Shown here piece after piece: positions 1 to 9,352 of a DNA stretch of 64,000 nt (positions are counted from its first letter, which is position 1; each line of letters begins with the position of its first letter). The notes under the pieces were generated by a model. It did not search any database and was not told where the DNA came from. It saw only the letters and a list, made by a program, of their open reading frames with translations. The stretch spans positions 809,001-873,000 of the forward strand of contig NZ_AP027266.1 in NCBI RefSeq assembly GCF_036322625.1. Reading direction: 5' to 3'. This DNA is from Roseicyclus marinus (lineage in GTDB: Bacteria > Pseudomonadota > Alphaproteobacteria > Rhodobacterales > Rhodobacteraceae). A program made the position numbers and the translations under genes.

Positions 1-720
1 CGTTCCATCCACACCACGGCGGAACAGGGTCTGCCGTCATGATCGGGCAGCGGCACAAGCGTAAAGGGCCCGCCCGAGCGGTGGATCTCGGTCGATACGT
101 TCTCGTGCGGGATCGGGTGGGTCACGGCAAAGGCCAGCGCCTTTTGTCCATAGCGCAGCGTGGTCGCGGCGATGCCTGCGGCCTCCCGCACGGGGCTGGT
201 GCGGCCATCGGCGCCGATCACGAGTTTCGCCGAAATCCGGGCACCGTCGCTCAGGCTCACGCGCGCCTCGGCCTCGCGGGTCATCAGCTGCGCCGTGCCT
301 TTGCCGGGGCGGAAATCCACATTGGGCAGCTCTGCCAGATGCGCCGAGATCTCGCGCCGCAAGAGCCAATTGGGCAGGTTCCAGCCAAAGGGCAGCTCCG
401 AGATATCGGCGGCGTTGAAATCATGGGCCACGCGGGGTTCCGCGATCTCGCCGCCCGCATCCACGATCCGCATCACCTGCAGCGGCATGGCATGGGGGGC
501 AAGGCGATCCCAGAGCCCCGCGCGGTCGAGGAACTGGCGCGAGGGTTGAAGAAAGGCCGTGGTGCGCAGGTCGGAGCCTTCGGCCGCCGCGTCGGTCACT
601 GGGGGGGCCGGGTCTGCGCAGATCACCGACAAGCCCGCTTTCCCGAAGGCTGCGGCGGCGATCAGGCCGGCGATGCCGCCGCCCGAGATGAAGATGTCGG
701 TGTGTTCGATCTGAGCCATG
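1..720 (-). CDS. UbiH/UbiF-type FAD-dependent hydroxylase (3' part outside window)
   Basis: The gene runs off the left window edge, so only the first 240 residues are visible. The N-terminus carries a Rossmann FAD-binding fingerprint, GGGIAGL, near residues 13-19. A second flavin motif of the aromatic hydroxylase family, GADGRTSPVR, lies near residue 185. This layout matches the UbiH/UbiF/VisC/COQ6 family, which hydroxylates the polyprenyl-phenol ring during ubiquinone synthesis using FAD, NAD(P)H and O2. The start is the ATG at 720; no alternative is needed. Which ring position is hydroxylated cannot be told from this half. It stands alone downstream of the HAD gene, separated from it by two palindromes. 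Confidence 0.8.
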
Positions 721-772
721 GTCCAGAGCTAGGGCGATCTGGGGCCCACGACGACGCGACAGGCTGTCCCAA

Positions 773-830
773 GGCGATTTTTCGTACGAAAAAATCGCCG
801 GCTCAAAAAATTCGTACGAATTTTTTGAGC
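773..830. repeat. Two adjacent palindromes sharing the core TTCGTACGAA
   Basis: Two back-to-back inverted repeats fill the gap between the HAD gene stop (831) and the UbiH-type start (720). The first (773-799) has GGCGATTTTT arms and one unpaired base. The second (801-830) is a perfect 30-bp palindrome with GCTCAAAAAA arms. Both are centred on TTCGTACGAA. On the minus strand they follow the HAD stop codon directly, so they could form terminator-like hairpins with A/T tracts, but two successive copies with different arms and an identical core is more than a terminator needs. Confidence 0.85.
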
Positions 831-1499
831 TTACCGGAGGCGCGACAGGAACCCGGCCAGATCGTCGGTGTGATGCTCGATGAAATCCGCCGGTTCGGGC
901 GCGGGGGCGACATGGATCGTGCGCAGCCCCATGGCATGGGGCACGGCCAGGTTGCGCGGATCATCCTCGAACATCGCGGCCCGCGTCGCGGTCAGGCCAT
1001 CGGCGGCAAAGACCGTCTCATAGGCCGCGCGTTCCGGTTTCGGGATCAGGCCTGCGTGTTCCACCCCGTAGATCGCGTCGAACAGCCCATCGAGGCCGCG
1101 ATGCGCGATCACCCGTTCGGCATAGGGCCTGGTGCCGTTGGTATAGACGATCTTGCGCCCGGGCAGCGCCGCGATGGCCTCGGCCAGCGCCGCATCCGGG
1201 GCGAGAACGGTGAAATCGATGTCATGCACCTCTTCGAGATAGGGGCCGGGATCGACCCCGTGGTGGCGCATCAGGCCCGCAAGCGTCGTCCCATGGTCGC
1301 GCCAGTAGCGGTGGCGCAGCCGATCCGCCTCGGGCTGGTCGACGCCGAGCGCCCGCATCACCCAATCCGTCATGCGGATGTTGATCTGGTCAAACAGCGC
1401 CATCTCAGGCGGATAGAGCGTGTTGTCGAGGTCAAAGACCCAGGTCTCGACATGGGCAAAGCCCGGCAGGGCGGCGGGGGCGTGATATGTCTGGCTCAT
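831..1499 (-). CDS. HAD-family pyrimidine 5'-nucleotidase
   Basis: A 222-residue haloacid dehalogenase-fold hydrolase. Motif I is DLDNTLYPP near residues 23-31 (nucleophile Asp and acid/base Asp), motif II is the TNG of IVYTNGTRP, the motif III Lys is in GLIPKPE, and motif IV is FEDDPRN. The C1 cap and the DLDNTLY signature are typical of the pyrimidine 5'-nucleotidase (SDT1/YjjG-like) branch, which removes phosphate from pyrimidine nucleoside monophosphates. The ATG at 1499 is chosen because the upstream extension is low-complexity and overlaps the divergent gntR leader. Substrate is inferred from family only. Confidence 0.8.
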   Translation of the reverse strand: MSQTYHAPAALPGFAHVETWVFDLDNTLYPPEMALFDQINIRMTDWVMRALGVDQPEADRLRHRYWRDHGTTLAGLMRHHGVDPGPYLEEVHDIDFTVLAPDAALAEAIAALPGRKIVYTNGTRPYAERVIAHRGLDGLFDAIYGVEHAGLIPKPERAAYETVFAADGLTATRAAMFEDDPRNLAVPHAMGLRTIHVAPAPEPADFIEHHTDDLAGFLSRLR

Positions 1500-1596
1500 G
1501 CGCCATGGCCTAGGGCCGCGCGGCGCGCGCCGCAAGTCTGGACAGGGGCGGGATCACCCCCTAGCGTCCTGCGGCATACGAAAGGATACCGCACCC

Positions 1597-2250
1597 ATGG
1601 CCATGCGACCCGCCCCCGATCCGCACAAGGATGCCTATGCCCTGATCCTCGATGCGATAGACCAGGGCATCTACCGCCCAGGCGACCGGCTGGTGGAATC
1701 GGAACTGGCCGACCGTTTCGGGGTAAGCCGCACGCCGATCCGCGAGGCGCTCCAGCGGCTGGAAACCCAAAGCCTGCTGACCCGCGACGGACGGTCGCTG
1801 ATCGTCGCCTCGCTCGATCATGCGCAGATGGCCGAGCTATATGCCGTCCGCCAGGAGCTGGAGGGGCTGGCGGCCCGGCTTGCGGCCCAGCATGCCGCCA
1901 TCGAGGAGATCGAGGTTCTGCGCGGCATGGTCGAGGCCGATCACGCGCTTCTGGGCGATCCCCAGGCGCTGGCGCGCGCGAACCGCCGTTTCCACCACCA
2001 GATCCACCTGGCCAGCCACAACCGGTTTCTCGTCCAGCAACTGGATCTCGTCTACCGCTCCATGGCGCTGATGGCGCGCACCTCTCTGGCGGCGCAGGGG
2101 CGCGGGCAAAAGGCGCTCGCCGAACATGCCGAGATCGTGGAGGCCATCGCCGCCCGGGACGGTGCGCGCGCGGCCCAAGCGCTCAAGGATCACCTGTCGA
2201 TCGCCTTCGTGGTGCGTCTGAAGGAAGAGGCCCAGAAGGTCGAGGGATGA
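1597..2250 (+). CDS. GntR-family (FadR/FCD subfamily) transcriptional regulator
   Basis: A 217-residue regulator. Residues 10-75 form a winged helix-turn-helix with the GntR signature (GDRLVESELADRFGVSRTPI, then REALQRLE). Residues 85-205 are an all-helical FCD ligand-binding domain of the FadR class, with metal/carboxylate-type residues in RRFHHQIH and AEHAEIVEAI. The ATG at 1597 is preceded by AAAGGA at 1581-1586; a longer open frame upstream has no support. The regulator is divergent from the HAD nucleotidase and its 3' end overlaps the tail of the convergent glycosyltransferase gene. Effector and targets cannot be read from sequence. Confidence 0.85.
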   Translation: MAMRPAPDPHKDAYALILDAIDQGIYRPGDRLVESELADRFGVSRTPIREALQRLETQSLLTRDGRSLIVASLDHAQMAELYAVRQELEGLAARLAAQHAAIEEIEVLRGMVEADHALLGDPQALARANRRFHHQIHLASHNRFLVQQLDLVYRSMALMARTSLAAQGRGQKALAEHAEIVEAIAARDGARAAQALKDHLSIAFVVRLKEEAQKVEG

Positions 2251-4291
2251 GATCCGTATCCGGATCCGGGGCTGCCGCGCCGCCGAATTTCCCATGCTCC
2301 GTCTTGTCCCAGAGAAATGGCCGCCAGATCATGTCCGCCAGTGCCTTCCAGGCTGAGAGCGTGGCGAGCAGGAAATAGAGTTCGATCAAGAGGATCGCGG
2401 GTCGCAGATGGCGCAGGTGCGGCGCAGCCGTCGCTTGCAGGGTAACGGCGATCGACAAGACCGAGCTGGCCACGAAAGCTGTCCCCAACACACCATATCC
2501 CGTCGGACCGACAATCGCGTCGAGCGGATGGGCCTGGCCAAAGGGCTTGATCATCAACGACCACAGGAGCGGTGCGACGAGAAAACCCGCCACCGCCCCG
2601 AGAATCTGCACCTGAAGCGCGAGAAACCGGATCGGGCCCAGATCGCGCCAAAGGGATCGAGGCGCGCGCATCGCCGTCGCCCATGTCATCAGGTAGCCCT
2701 TTTGCCACCGCGCGCGTTGCCGGATCCAGGGCAGGATTGCGGCATTCGCCTCCTCGTAGGTCGTGGTCTCGAGAATCTCGGTCCGGTATCCGCTGCGGGC
2801 GAGCCTCAGGCCCAGCTCCGCATCCTCGGTCACGTTATGGGCATCCCAGCAGCCGACGGCGATCAAAACGTCCCGGCGCAGGAATTGTGTCGTGCCCCCA
2901 AGCGGCACGACCAGTCCCATGTGCTGGACACCCGGCAGCATGACCCGGAACCAGCTGGCATATTCGAGGGCGAACAGGCGCGACAGGAGGTTGTGGCGGG
3001 CATTGAAGTAATCGAGCCGTCCCTGAAGACAGGCGACATCGGGGGGGCATGTGGCAAAGCGGCGGGCGACCTTGTCGATCTGGTCGGGTTCCGGTCGATC
3101 TTCGGCATCATAAACCCCGATGATCTCGCCACGGGCGAAGGGCAGGGCGAAATTCAGCGCGCGCGGCTTGGTCCGCGGCGTCCCCGGGGGCACGGTGAGC
3201 ACCCGCCATGTCGGCGGAAGACACGTGTCGGCCAGCGCCTTGTGCGTGGTTGTGTCATCAAGCTCGGTGATCAGCAGCACGTCGAGCAATTCGGGCGGAT
3301 AGTCGAGGCGCGACAGATGCGACACCAGTGTCGCCGCGATATCCTGTTCGCGATAGAGGGGCACGAGAAGCAAGACGACAGGTTGACGTGTCAGGGGGGC
3401 GGGATCCGGCGATGTCACCAAGGTCTGCTTGGCACGCCGTGCTGCCGCGAATGCGGCGATCTTGAGCGTCATGTTGCCTGCAAAGACGAGCAGGGCGACC
3501 GAGAACAAGACGGCTGTCAGGATGTTCGGGAACACCATGGCTGAAAGAACAATACAGATCGCAAACAACAGCGCCCAACGCTTGGCCATCGCCGCGCGCC
3601 AGGTGCGGCAACTTGAATTCCGGGGCGCCTGACCCTCTGCCGTCCGGGCGAGGGATTGGCCGTAGAGCGCGACCTGCGCCATCGTGATCTGCGCGCGCGG
3701 GGCAAGGGTGACCACGGTGTGCAGGTCCCGCTGCCATGCCGAGGGCAGCGCGGAAACCGGGCCGGAACCCGGCAGGATGGCAAGCCGATCCGCTTGGGCC
3801 TTTGTCGCGGCTCGGATGGCCTCCGCATTTTCGGGTCTTGAGGTCGCGACCACCAGGATTGGTCCCGCGCGCCGGATCGGCACACAGTTCAGCGCCAGCG
3901 CGTCGTGCGGGTCGAGATACCGTGCAAGCGCAGGATCGGGGCGGGAAAGGGACAGATCGACCTGACCAAGACCGTGGCATTCCGCCTGTGCGGCAATCAG
4001 GTCGGGTTCGGAAACGAAGCCGCGCGCAAGCAGGACCTCCCCAAGATCGGCCCCCGTCGTGGCGCGCAGCCGTTCCGCGGTCGACATATCCACCGCCGGG
4101 ACCGCGCCACGCAGCATCAAGAGCGCCGGAAGCCTGTCATGCGCGCGGTGTGCGGTGGTCAGCCGACGCTCAAGACGTGCCCGTGTCGAGTGAGGGGGAT
4201 GGCTTGTGTCCGGTGCAGGACTGCGGGCCTGCTGCGGCCATGCCGCATGCTCCGTGGTCGGGGATGCACCCCGCATCTCGATATGTTCCAT
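2183..4291 (-). CDS. Membrane glycosyltransferase family 2 with N-terminal GspE-N-like domain
   Basis: About 702 residues. Residues ~80-190 resemble the GspE/T2SSE N-terminal domain (LGEVLLARGFVSEPDL ... ALNCVPIRR). Two transmembrane helices follow near 235-275. A GT-A catalytic domain then carries the nucleotide-sugar motif DAED, the acceptor motif TEDAELGLRL and the processive QxxRW motif (QRARW), with three or four C-terminal transmembrane helices. That organisation is seen in inner-membrane polysaccharide synthases; the sugar is unknown. The ATG at 4291 has AGGGG upstream; an in-frame ATG at 4327 is also possible. The last 68 bp overlap the 3' end of the convergent gntR gene. Confidence 0.78.
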   Translation of the reverse strand: MEHIEMRGASPTTEHAAWPQQARSPAPDTSHPPHSTRARLERRLTTAHRAHDRLPALLMLRGAVPAVDMSTAERLRATTGADLGEVLLARGFVSEPDLIAAQAECHGLGQVDLSLSRPDPALARYLDPHDALALNCVPIRRAGPILVVATSRPENAEAIRAATKAQADRLAILPGSGPVSALPSAWQRDLHTVVTLAPRAQITMAQVALYGQSLARTAEGQAPRNSSCRTWRAAMAKRWALLFAICIVLSAMVFPNILTAVLFSVALLVFAGNMTLKIAAFAAARRAKQTLVTSPDPAPLTRQPVVLLLVPLYREQDIAATLVSHLSRLDYPPELLDVLLITELDDTTTHKALADTCLPPTWRVLTVPPGTPRTKPRALNFALPFARGEIIGVYDAEDRPEPDQIDKVARRFATCPPDVACLQGRLDYFNARHNLLSRLFALEYASWFRVMLPGVQHMGLVVPLGGTTQFLRRDVLIAVGCWDAHNVTEDAELGLRLARSGYRTEILETTTYEEANAAILPWIRQRARWQKGYLMTWATAMRAPRSLWRDLGPIRFLALQVQILGAVAGFLVAPLLWSLMIKPFGQAHPLDAIVGPTGYGVLGTAFVASSVLSIAVTLQATAAPHLRHLRPAILLIELYFLLATLSAWKALADMIWRPFLWDKTEHGKFGGAAAPDPDTDLIPRPSGPLPSDAPRRRSTGDP

Positions 4292-4439
4292 CCGCACGTG
4301 CCCCTGGCGGCCAATGACAAGCAGCATCAGGACGTCCGGCGCGGCTGGTACACCTTCGGTCGCCGTCAGGATGGGGCAGTTTGGTTAAGGGACGGTTAAT
4401 CCGCACCCGCCTTGGTCGTGGCGGGTGCAAGGGACCGGA

Positions 4440-5588
4440 TCAGGCTGCCCCGCGTGCCCGGATGGCTTCGGCGAAGCGTTCGAACAGGTAGAAACTGTCC
4501 TGCGGGCCGGGGCTGGCCTCGGGGTGGTATTGCACCGAATAGACGGGACGGTCCGCCATGCGGATCCCGCAATTCGAGCCGTCGAACAGGCTCACATGGG
4601 TTTCGATCACGCCCTTGGGCAGGGTCTGGCTGTCCACGGTAAAGCCATGGTTCATCGAGGTGATCTCGACCTTGCCGCTTTCCAGATCCTTGACCGGGTG
4701 GTTGGCGCCATGGTGGCCGTGGTTCATCTTGACGGTCTTGGCCCCCAGCGCCAGCGCCAGCATCTGGTGGCCGAGGCAGATGCCGAAGATCGGCAGATCG
4801 GCCTTGAGCACGCCCTGGATCATGGGAACGGCATAGGTGCCGGTCGCGGCCGGATCGCCGGGGCCGTTGGACAGGAAGACGCCGTCGGGGTTCTGGGCCA
4901 GCACCTCTTCGGCGGTGGTGGTCGCGGGCATCACGGTCACGTCGCAGCCCACGGAGGCAAGGCAGCGCAGGATGTTGCGCTTGGCGCCATAGTCGATGGC
5001 CACGACCTTGGGGGCGGGACCTTCGCGGCGGGTATAGCCGTCGGGCCAGGCCCACCGCTTTTCATCCCAACGATAGGATTGCGCGCAGGTGACCCCCTTG
5101 GCGAGGTCGAGGCCGACAAGCCCCGGAAAGCCGCGCGCGGCCTGAACCAGCGCCTCGATGTCGAAATTGCCCTCCGGGTCATGGGCGAGCGCCACATGGG
5201 GCGCGCCCTGCTGACGGATGGCGCGGGTCAGGCGGCGGGTGTCGACGCCGCCCATCCCGATGCGGCCCGTCTTTTCCAGCCAGGACACCAGATCGCCGGT
5301 CGCGCGCCAGTTCGACGGCTCGGTCGGGTCCCATTTCACGATCATGCCTTCGGCCACGGGATCGCCGGTTTCGTCATCCTCGGGGGTGACGCCGGTATTG
5401 CCGATATGGGGGAAGGTGAAGGTCACGATCTGCCCGGCATAGGACGGGTCGGTCATGATCTCCTGGTAGCCGGTCATGGCGGTGTTGAAGCACAGCTCGG
5501 CCACGCGCATCCCCGTCGCGCCGAAGCCGCGCCCATAGAACAACGTACCATCGGCAAGTGCGAGACAGGCGGTGGGTTTTGCGGGCAT
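4440..5588 (-). CDS. carA: Carbamoyl-phosphate synthase small (glutaminase) subunit
   Basis: 382 residues, the family's usual length. The N-terminal half is the CPSase small-chain domain (FNTAMTGYQEIMTDPSYAGQ). The C-terminal half is a class I glutamine amidotransferase with the nucleophile Cys in FGICLGHQ and the catalytic His-Glu in YHPEASPGP. It supplies ammonia from glutamine to CarB for carbamoyl phosphate, feeding arginine and pyrimidine synthesis. The ATG at 5588 is preceded by a CGGAG ribosome site; an in-frame ATG ten codons upstream is less likely. It is divergent from yqeY. carB is not in the window. Confidence 0.96.
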   Translation of the reverse strand: MPAKPTACLALADGTLFYGRGFGATGMRVAELCFNTAMTGYQEIMTDPSYAGQIVTFTFPHIGNTGVTPEDDETGDPVAEGMIVKWDPTEPSNWRATGDLVSWLEKTGRIGMGGVDTRRLTRAIRQQGAPHVALAHDPEGNFDIEALVQAARGFPGLVGLDLAKGVTCAQSYRWDEKRWAWPDGYTRREGPAPKVVAIDYGAKRNILRCLASVGCDVTVMPATTTAEEVLAQNPDGVFLSNGPGDPAATGTYAVPMIQGVLKADLPIFGICLGHQMLALALGAKTVKMNHGHHGANHPVKDLESGKVEITSMNHGFTVDSQTLPKGVIETHVSLFDGSNCGIRMADRPVYSVQYHPEASPGPQDSFYLFERFAEAIRARGAA

Positions 5589-5730
5589 GGCGGCAGCTCC
5601 GTGCAGGGGTCCGGGCAAATTGGGCGTGGTCTAAGGGGGGCGCGGGGTCGGGTCAAGGCGGTGCAGGGGGTGTTGTTGCCGCGCCCTGTCTGTCCTATCT
5701 GTCCCGCTTGGACACATCGTGGGGGTTGTC

Positions 5731-6195
5731 ATGGGTATGGATCTGAGGGAACGGATCGGCGCGGGCCTGAAAGCGGCCATGCGCGACAAGGATGCCGCGC
5801 GGCTCAGCACGCTGCGGCTGATCAATGCCGCGATCAAGGATCAGGACATCGCGCTGCGCGGCGAAGGCCGGGCCGATGGCGTGGACGAGGCGGGTGTGCT
5901 CGCGATCCTCGGCAAGATGGTCAAGCAGCGCCAGGAAAGCGCGCGCGCCTACGAGGAAGGCGGACGGCTCGAACTGGCCGAAAAGGAGCGCGCGGAAATC
6001 GGCGTGATCGAGGAATACCTGCCGCGCCAATTGTCCGCCGAAGAGGTCGAGGCCGCGGTCACCCGCGCCATTGCCGATACCGGCGCTGCGGGCCTGCGCG
6101 ACATGGGCCGCGTCATGGCGGCGCTCAAGGAAAAATACACCGGCCAGATGGATTTCGGCGCCGTGGGCCCGATGGTGAAGGCGCGGCTGGCCTGA
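5731..6195 (+). CDS. GatB/YqeY domain protein
   Basis: A 154-residue protein matching the YqeY family, a free-standing version of the helical tail of the GatB amidotransferase subunit. Visible signatures are LSTLRLINAAIKDQDI, a KQRQESARAYEEGGR helix, EEYLPRQLS, and the C-terminal DMGRVMAALKEKYTGQMD. In many bacteria the gene sits near carA or dnaG/rpoD, as here, divergent from carA. The family may bind tRNA but has no settled role. The ATG at 5731 follows a weak purine stretch; the ATG at 5737 and the GTG at 5719 are in-frame alternatives. Confidence 0.85.
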   Translation: MGMDLRERIGAGLKAAMRDKDAARLSTLRLINAAIKDQDIALRGEGRADGVDEAGVLAILGKMVKQRQESARAYEEGGRLELAEKERAEIGVIEEYLPRQLSAEEVEAAVTRAIADTGAAGLRDMGRVMAALKEKYTGQMDFGAVGPMVKARLA

Positions 6196-6220
6196 GCACC
6201 GATCGGGCTTGGTCAAATGC

Positions 6221-6256
6221 AAAGGGGCGCATCCGGCATGGGTGCGCCCCTTTTTT
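6221..6256 (+). terminator. Rho-independent terminator after yqeY
   Basis: A GC-rich hairpin with stem AAGGGGCGCA paired to TGCGCCCCTT, followed directly by a run of T at 6251-6256. It begins 25 bp after the yqeY stop. The same stem read in the other direction is preceded by an A-run, so it could also serve the convergent DUF2244/ctaD unit. Confidence 0.85.
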
Positions 6257-6282
6257 CGTGCGTCTTTGCCGCGCGCCCCGCG

Positions 6283-6810
6283 TCAGGCAGCGCGCAGGGC
6301 GCGTTCCAGCGTGTCCTTGAGCCCCACGCGCTCGGGCGGGGTCAGGAAGGCGCCCAGTTCCACCTCCCTGTCGCCGCCCTGCAGCGTCAGGTATTGCGGC
6401 ACCGGCCCGCCGCGCGCGTGCAGCACGACGCGGACCCAGTAGGGATTGGCCTCCCAGTCGCGGGGCGGGCGGCGCGGTTCGTGCCGTTCCAGCCGGATCA
6501 GGTCATCCCAGACCACGACTTCCTCGTAGATGTCATGGTCGCGCCAGTTGCGTTTGAGCGCGGCCCAGATGCCCCAGACCGCCGCCCCCAGAAAGGGCAG
6601 GAGCGCCCAGAACACGGCAGTGCCGAGGATGGCGAACAGCGGCACCGAGATCAGCGCCGCCGTCAGCCCGATGAACCAGACGAATCCCTCGGGCGTCAGC
6701 GATTTGTGCGGCCTGAGCGTCAGGCGCAGCCGGGGTGTTCCGTGCCCCTCACGGAAAAGGGCCCCGGTTTTGTCCGGGGCCCCGTTCAGGTTTTCGATCT
6801 CTACCGGCAT
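6283..6810 (-). CDS. DUF2244 integral membrane protein, downstream of ctaD
   Basis: About 175 residues. The N-terminal third contains LRPHKSL followed by two hydrophobic segments near residues 45-90 (FVWFIGLTAALISVPLFAIL and FWALLPFLGAAVWGIWAAL); the soluble C-terminal half has the DWEANPYWVRVVLH stretch typical of DUF2244. It starts 7 bp after the ctaD stop, so it is almost certainly co-transcribed. The recurring ctaD neighbourhood suggests a role around the aa3 oxidase, but no function is established. The ATG at 6810 is preferred to upstream starts that would run inside ctaD. Confidence 0.78.
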   Translation of the reverse strand: MPVEIENLNGAPDKTGALFREGHGTPRLRLTLRPHKSLTPEGFVWFIGLTAALISVPLFAILGTAVFWALLPFLGAAVWGIWAALKRNWRDHDIYEEVVVWDDLIRLERHEPRRPPRDWEANPYWVRVVLHARGGPVPQYLTLQGGDREVELGAFLTPPERVGLKDTLERALRAA

Positions 6811-6817
6811 GGCCCTG

Positions 6818-8482
6818 TCAGTGATGCGGCTGACGGTCCCACATCTCGCGCGTCGGAAGCTCTTCGAAGGTGTGCTCCGGCGGCGGGTTGGGCAGGGTCC
6901 ATTCCAGCGTGTCGGCATGTTCGCCCCAATAGGCGTTTTCCTCGATCTTCTTGCCGGCGCGCAGCGTGTAGAAGACGATGCCGATGAAAAGCAGGAACGA
7001 GGCGAAGGAGATGAACGCGCCGATCGAGCTGACGTAGTTCCAGAGCGCGAAAGCGTCCGGGTAGTCGATGTAGCGGCGCGGCATGCCCTGACGGCCCAGG
7101 AAGTGCTGCGGGAAGAAGGTCAGGTTGGTGCCGATGAAGAACATCCAGAAATGCACCTTGCCCATCAGCTCGGGATACTGGCGGCCCGACATCTTGCCGA
7201 TCCAGTAGTAGATGCCCGCGAAGATGCCGAAAACGGCGCCCAGCGACATCACGTAGTGGAAGTGGGCCACGACGTAATAGGTGTCGTGATAGGCCCGGTC
7301 CACGCCTGCCTGGCTCAGGATGATGCCGGTCACACCCCCCAGCGTGAACAGGAAGATGAAGCCCACGGCAAAGAGCATCGGCGTCTTGAAGCTGATCGAG
7401 CCCTGCCACATCGTGGCGATCCAGCTGAAGATCTTGATGCCCGTGGGCACCGCGATCACCATGGTTGCGACCATGAAATAGGCCTGCTGGGTCAGGGTCA
7501 TGCCGACCGTGTACATGTGGTGCGCCCACACGACGAAGCCCAGGCCCCCGATGGCGACCAGCGCGTAGACCATCGGCAGGTAGCCGAAGATCGGCTTCTT
7601 GGAGAAGGTCGAGACGATATGGCTGATCACGCCGAAGGCCGGCAGGATCACGATGTAGACCTCGGGGTGGCCGAAGAACCAGAAGATGTGCTGGAACAGG
7701 ACCGGGTCACCGCCGCCCGACACGTCGAAGAAGGCCGTGCCGAAGTTGCGGTCGGTCAGAAGCATGGTGATCGCGCCCGCCAGAACCGGCAGCGACAGAA
7801 GCAGCAGCCAGGCGGTGACGAAGATCGACCAGGCAAAGAGCGGCACCTTGTGCAGCGTCATGCCCGGTGCGCGCATGTTCAGGAAGGTCGTGATGATGTT
7901 GATCGAGCCGAGGATCGAGGACGCCCCCGAAACGTGCACGGCGAAGATCGCGAAATCGACCGCGCGGCTGGTGGGCGCATCCTGCCACGAGAGCGGCGGG
8001 TAGAAGGTCCAGCCGGGGCCTGCGCCGCCATCGATGAACACCGCGCAGAAAGCCAGCGCCGTGCCCGCGACATACAGCCAGTAGGACAGGTTGTTCAGAC
8101 GCGGAAACGCCATGTCCGGCGCGCCGATCATCAGCGGCATGAAATAGTTGCCGAAGCCGCCGAACAGCGCGGGAATCACCACGAAGAACATCATCAGAAC
8201 GCCGTGGCCCGTGATCATCACGTTCCACAGGTGCCCGTCCGGGGTACATTCACCCTCGGCGGCCGCAGAAAGCACCCGCGCGCCTTCGGCGCACATGTAC
8301 TGGACGCCCGGTTCCATCAACTCCATCCGCATGTAGACGGTGAAGATGACCGAGATCAGACCCACGATACCTGCAGTGAACAGGTAGAGGATCCCGATAT
8401 CCTTGTGGTTTGTGGACATGAACCACCGGGTGAAGAAACCCGGGCGTTCGTGGTCATGCCCCGAAATGGCGGCGTCTGCCAT
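6818..8482 (-). CDS. ctaD: Cytochrome c oxidase aa3-type subunit I
   Basis: 554 residues with twelve predicted transmembrane helices. All landmark ligands are present: the low-spin haem His in [12 protein letters not shown], the Cu-B His and cross-linked Tyr in [14 protein letters not shown], the His pair in [10 protein letters not shown], and the haem a/a3 His residues in [10 protein letters not shown]. This is the proton-pumping terminal oxidase core reducing O2 with electrons from cytochrome c. The start at 8482 has AGGAG at good spacing. Subunits II and III and assembly factors are not in the window; only the DUF2244 gene follows. Confidence 0.97.
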   Translation of the reverse strand: MADAAISGHDHERPGFFTRWFMSTNHKDIGILYLFTAGIVGLISVIFTVYMRMELMEPGVQYMCAEGARVLSAAAEGECTPDGHLWNVMITGHGVLMMFFVVIPALFGGFGNYFMPLMIGAPDMAFPRLNNLSYWLYVAGTALAFCAVFIDGGAGPGWTFYPPLSWQDAPTSRAVDFAIFAVHVSGASSILGSINIITTFLNMRAPGMTLHKVPLFAWSIFVTAWLLLLSLPVLAGAITMLLTDRNFGTAFFDVSGGGDPVLFQHIFWFFGHPEVYIVILPAFGVISHIVSTFSKKPIFGYLPMVYALVAIGGLGFVVWAHHMYTVGMTLTQQAYFMVATMVIAVPTGIKIFSWIATMWQGSISFKTPMLFAVGFIFLFTLGGVTGIILSQAGVDRAYHDTYYVVAHFHYVMSLGAVFGIFAGIYYWIGKMSGRQYPELMGKVHFWMFFIGTNLTFFPQHFLGRQGMPRRYIDYPDAFALWNYVSSIGAFISFASFLLFIGIVFYTLRAGKKIEENAYWGEHADTLEWTLPNPPPEHTFEELPTREMWDRQPHH

Positions 8483-8628
8483 GTGAAACTCCTGTCTGTC
8501 GCTCGTCGCACGGCAGCCAGGCTAGTGCCGGATGGCTGCGCGCGCGTTCCATGATGACCTTCTAGGGCGATCCTGTCAGTGCCGCAATGTTGCTGGCGTC
8601 AATCAGCCGCGCCGGGGGGTGAGGAAAA

Positions 8629-8642
8629 TTGTCTCAGATCAA
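8629..8642. promoter_or_regulatory. Possible FNR/CRP-type box upstream of ctaD
   Basis: TTGTCTCAGATCAA resembles the FnrL/FNR consensus TTGAT-N4-ATCAA, with one perfect half (ATCAA) and one degenerate half. It lies about 150 bp upstream of the ctaD start and also just beyond the lipB 3' end. Oxygen control of ctaD would be sensible, but a degenerate 14-mer can occur by chance. Confidence 0.25.
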
Positions 8643-8676
8643 GGCGCGCGGAAACCATTCGTGCCGACCAGAAGGA

Positions 8677-9339
8677 TCAGCTTTCGCGCTCTTCGCCGAA
8701 AACCGCGTCGAACGCACCGCGCAGCGCAACATCGAGGTCGTCCATCGTCACCGGCAGGCCCAGATCGATCAGGCTCGTGACGCCATGGCCGGTGATTCCG
8801 CAGGGCACGATCCCGTCGAAATGGGACAGGTCCGGGTCGAGATTGATCGACAGCCCGTGAAAGCTGATCCATCTGCGCAGGCGCACGCCGATGGCCGCGA
8901 TCTTGTCCTCGCGCGGGGTGCCGTCGGGCAGGGGGGGCTTGTCGGGTCGCGCGACCCAGACGCCGACACGGCCCGCGCGCACCTCTCCCGTGACGTTGAA
9001 ACTGGCGAGCGTCGTGATCACCCAAGCCTCGAGCGCGGCGACGAAGGCGCGCACGTCGCGCCCGCGCGTGTTCAGGTCGAGCATCACGTAGACCACGCGC
9101 TGGCCCGGCCCGTGATACGTATATTGCCCGCCGCGCCGGGTTTCGAAGATCGGGAAACGGTCGGGATCCTTGAGATCGGACAGCTTGGCCGAGGTTCCGG
9201 CCGTATAGAGCGGGGGGTGTTCCAGAAGCCAGATCGCCTCGGGCGCTTCGCCGCGCGCGATGGCATCGGCGCGCGCCTCCATCCAGGCGACGGCCTCCGC
9301 ATAGGCGACCGGGCTGTCCGAGATGATCCATTCGACCAT
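8677..9339 (-). CDS. lipB: Lipoyl(octanoyl) transferase
   Basis: 220 residues, the usual LipB length. It transfers octanoate from acyl carrier protein to the lipoyl domains of 2-oxoacid dehydrogenases and GcvH. The conserved [13 protein letters not shown] is near residues 68-80; the catalytic pair is Lys146 ([10 protein letters not shown]) and Cys180 ([13 protein letters not shown]). The ATG at 9339 gives the standard N-terminus; the longer frame adds only 12 residues. It is followed downstream by the ctaD promoter region and lies just after the LytTR regulator gene on the same strand, with 13 bp between them. Confidence 0.95.
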   Translation of the reverse strand: MVEWIISDSPVAYAEAVAWMEARADAIARGEAPEAIWLLEHPPLYTAGTSAKLSDLKDPDRFPIFETRRGGQYTYHGPGQRVVYVMLDLNTRGRDVRAFVAALEAWVITTLASFNVTGEVRAGRVGVWVARPDKPPLPDGTPREDKIAAIGVRLRRWISFHGLSINLDPDLSHFDGIVPCGITGHGVTSLIDLGLPVTMDDLDVALRGAFDAVFGEERES

Positions 9340-9352
9340 GTGGCACCTGTTC

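Noticed and set aside
39-2378. A 779-codon plus-strand open frame
   Set aside because: It is antisense to the UbiH-type and HAD genes and runs out of frame through gntR. The composition is Arg/Gly/His-rich and shows no family; it is a GC-rich shadow.
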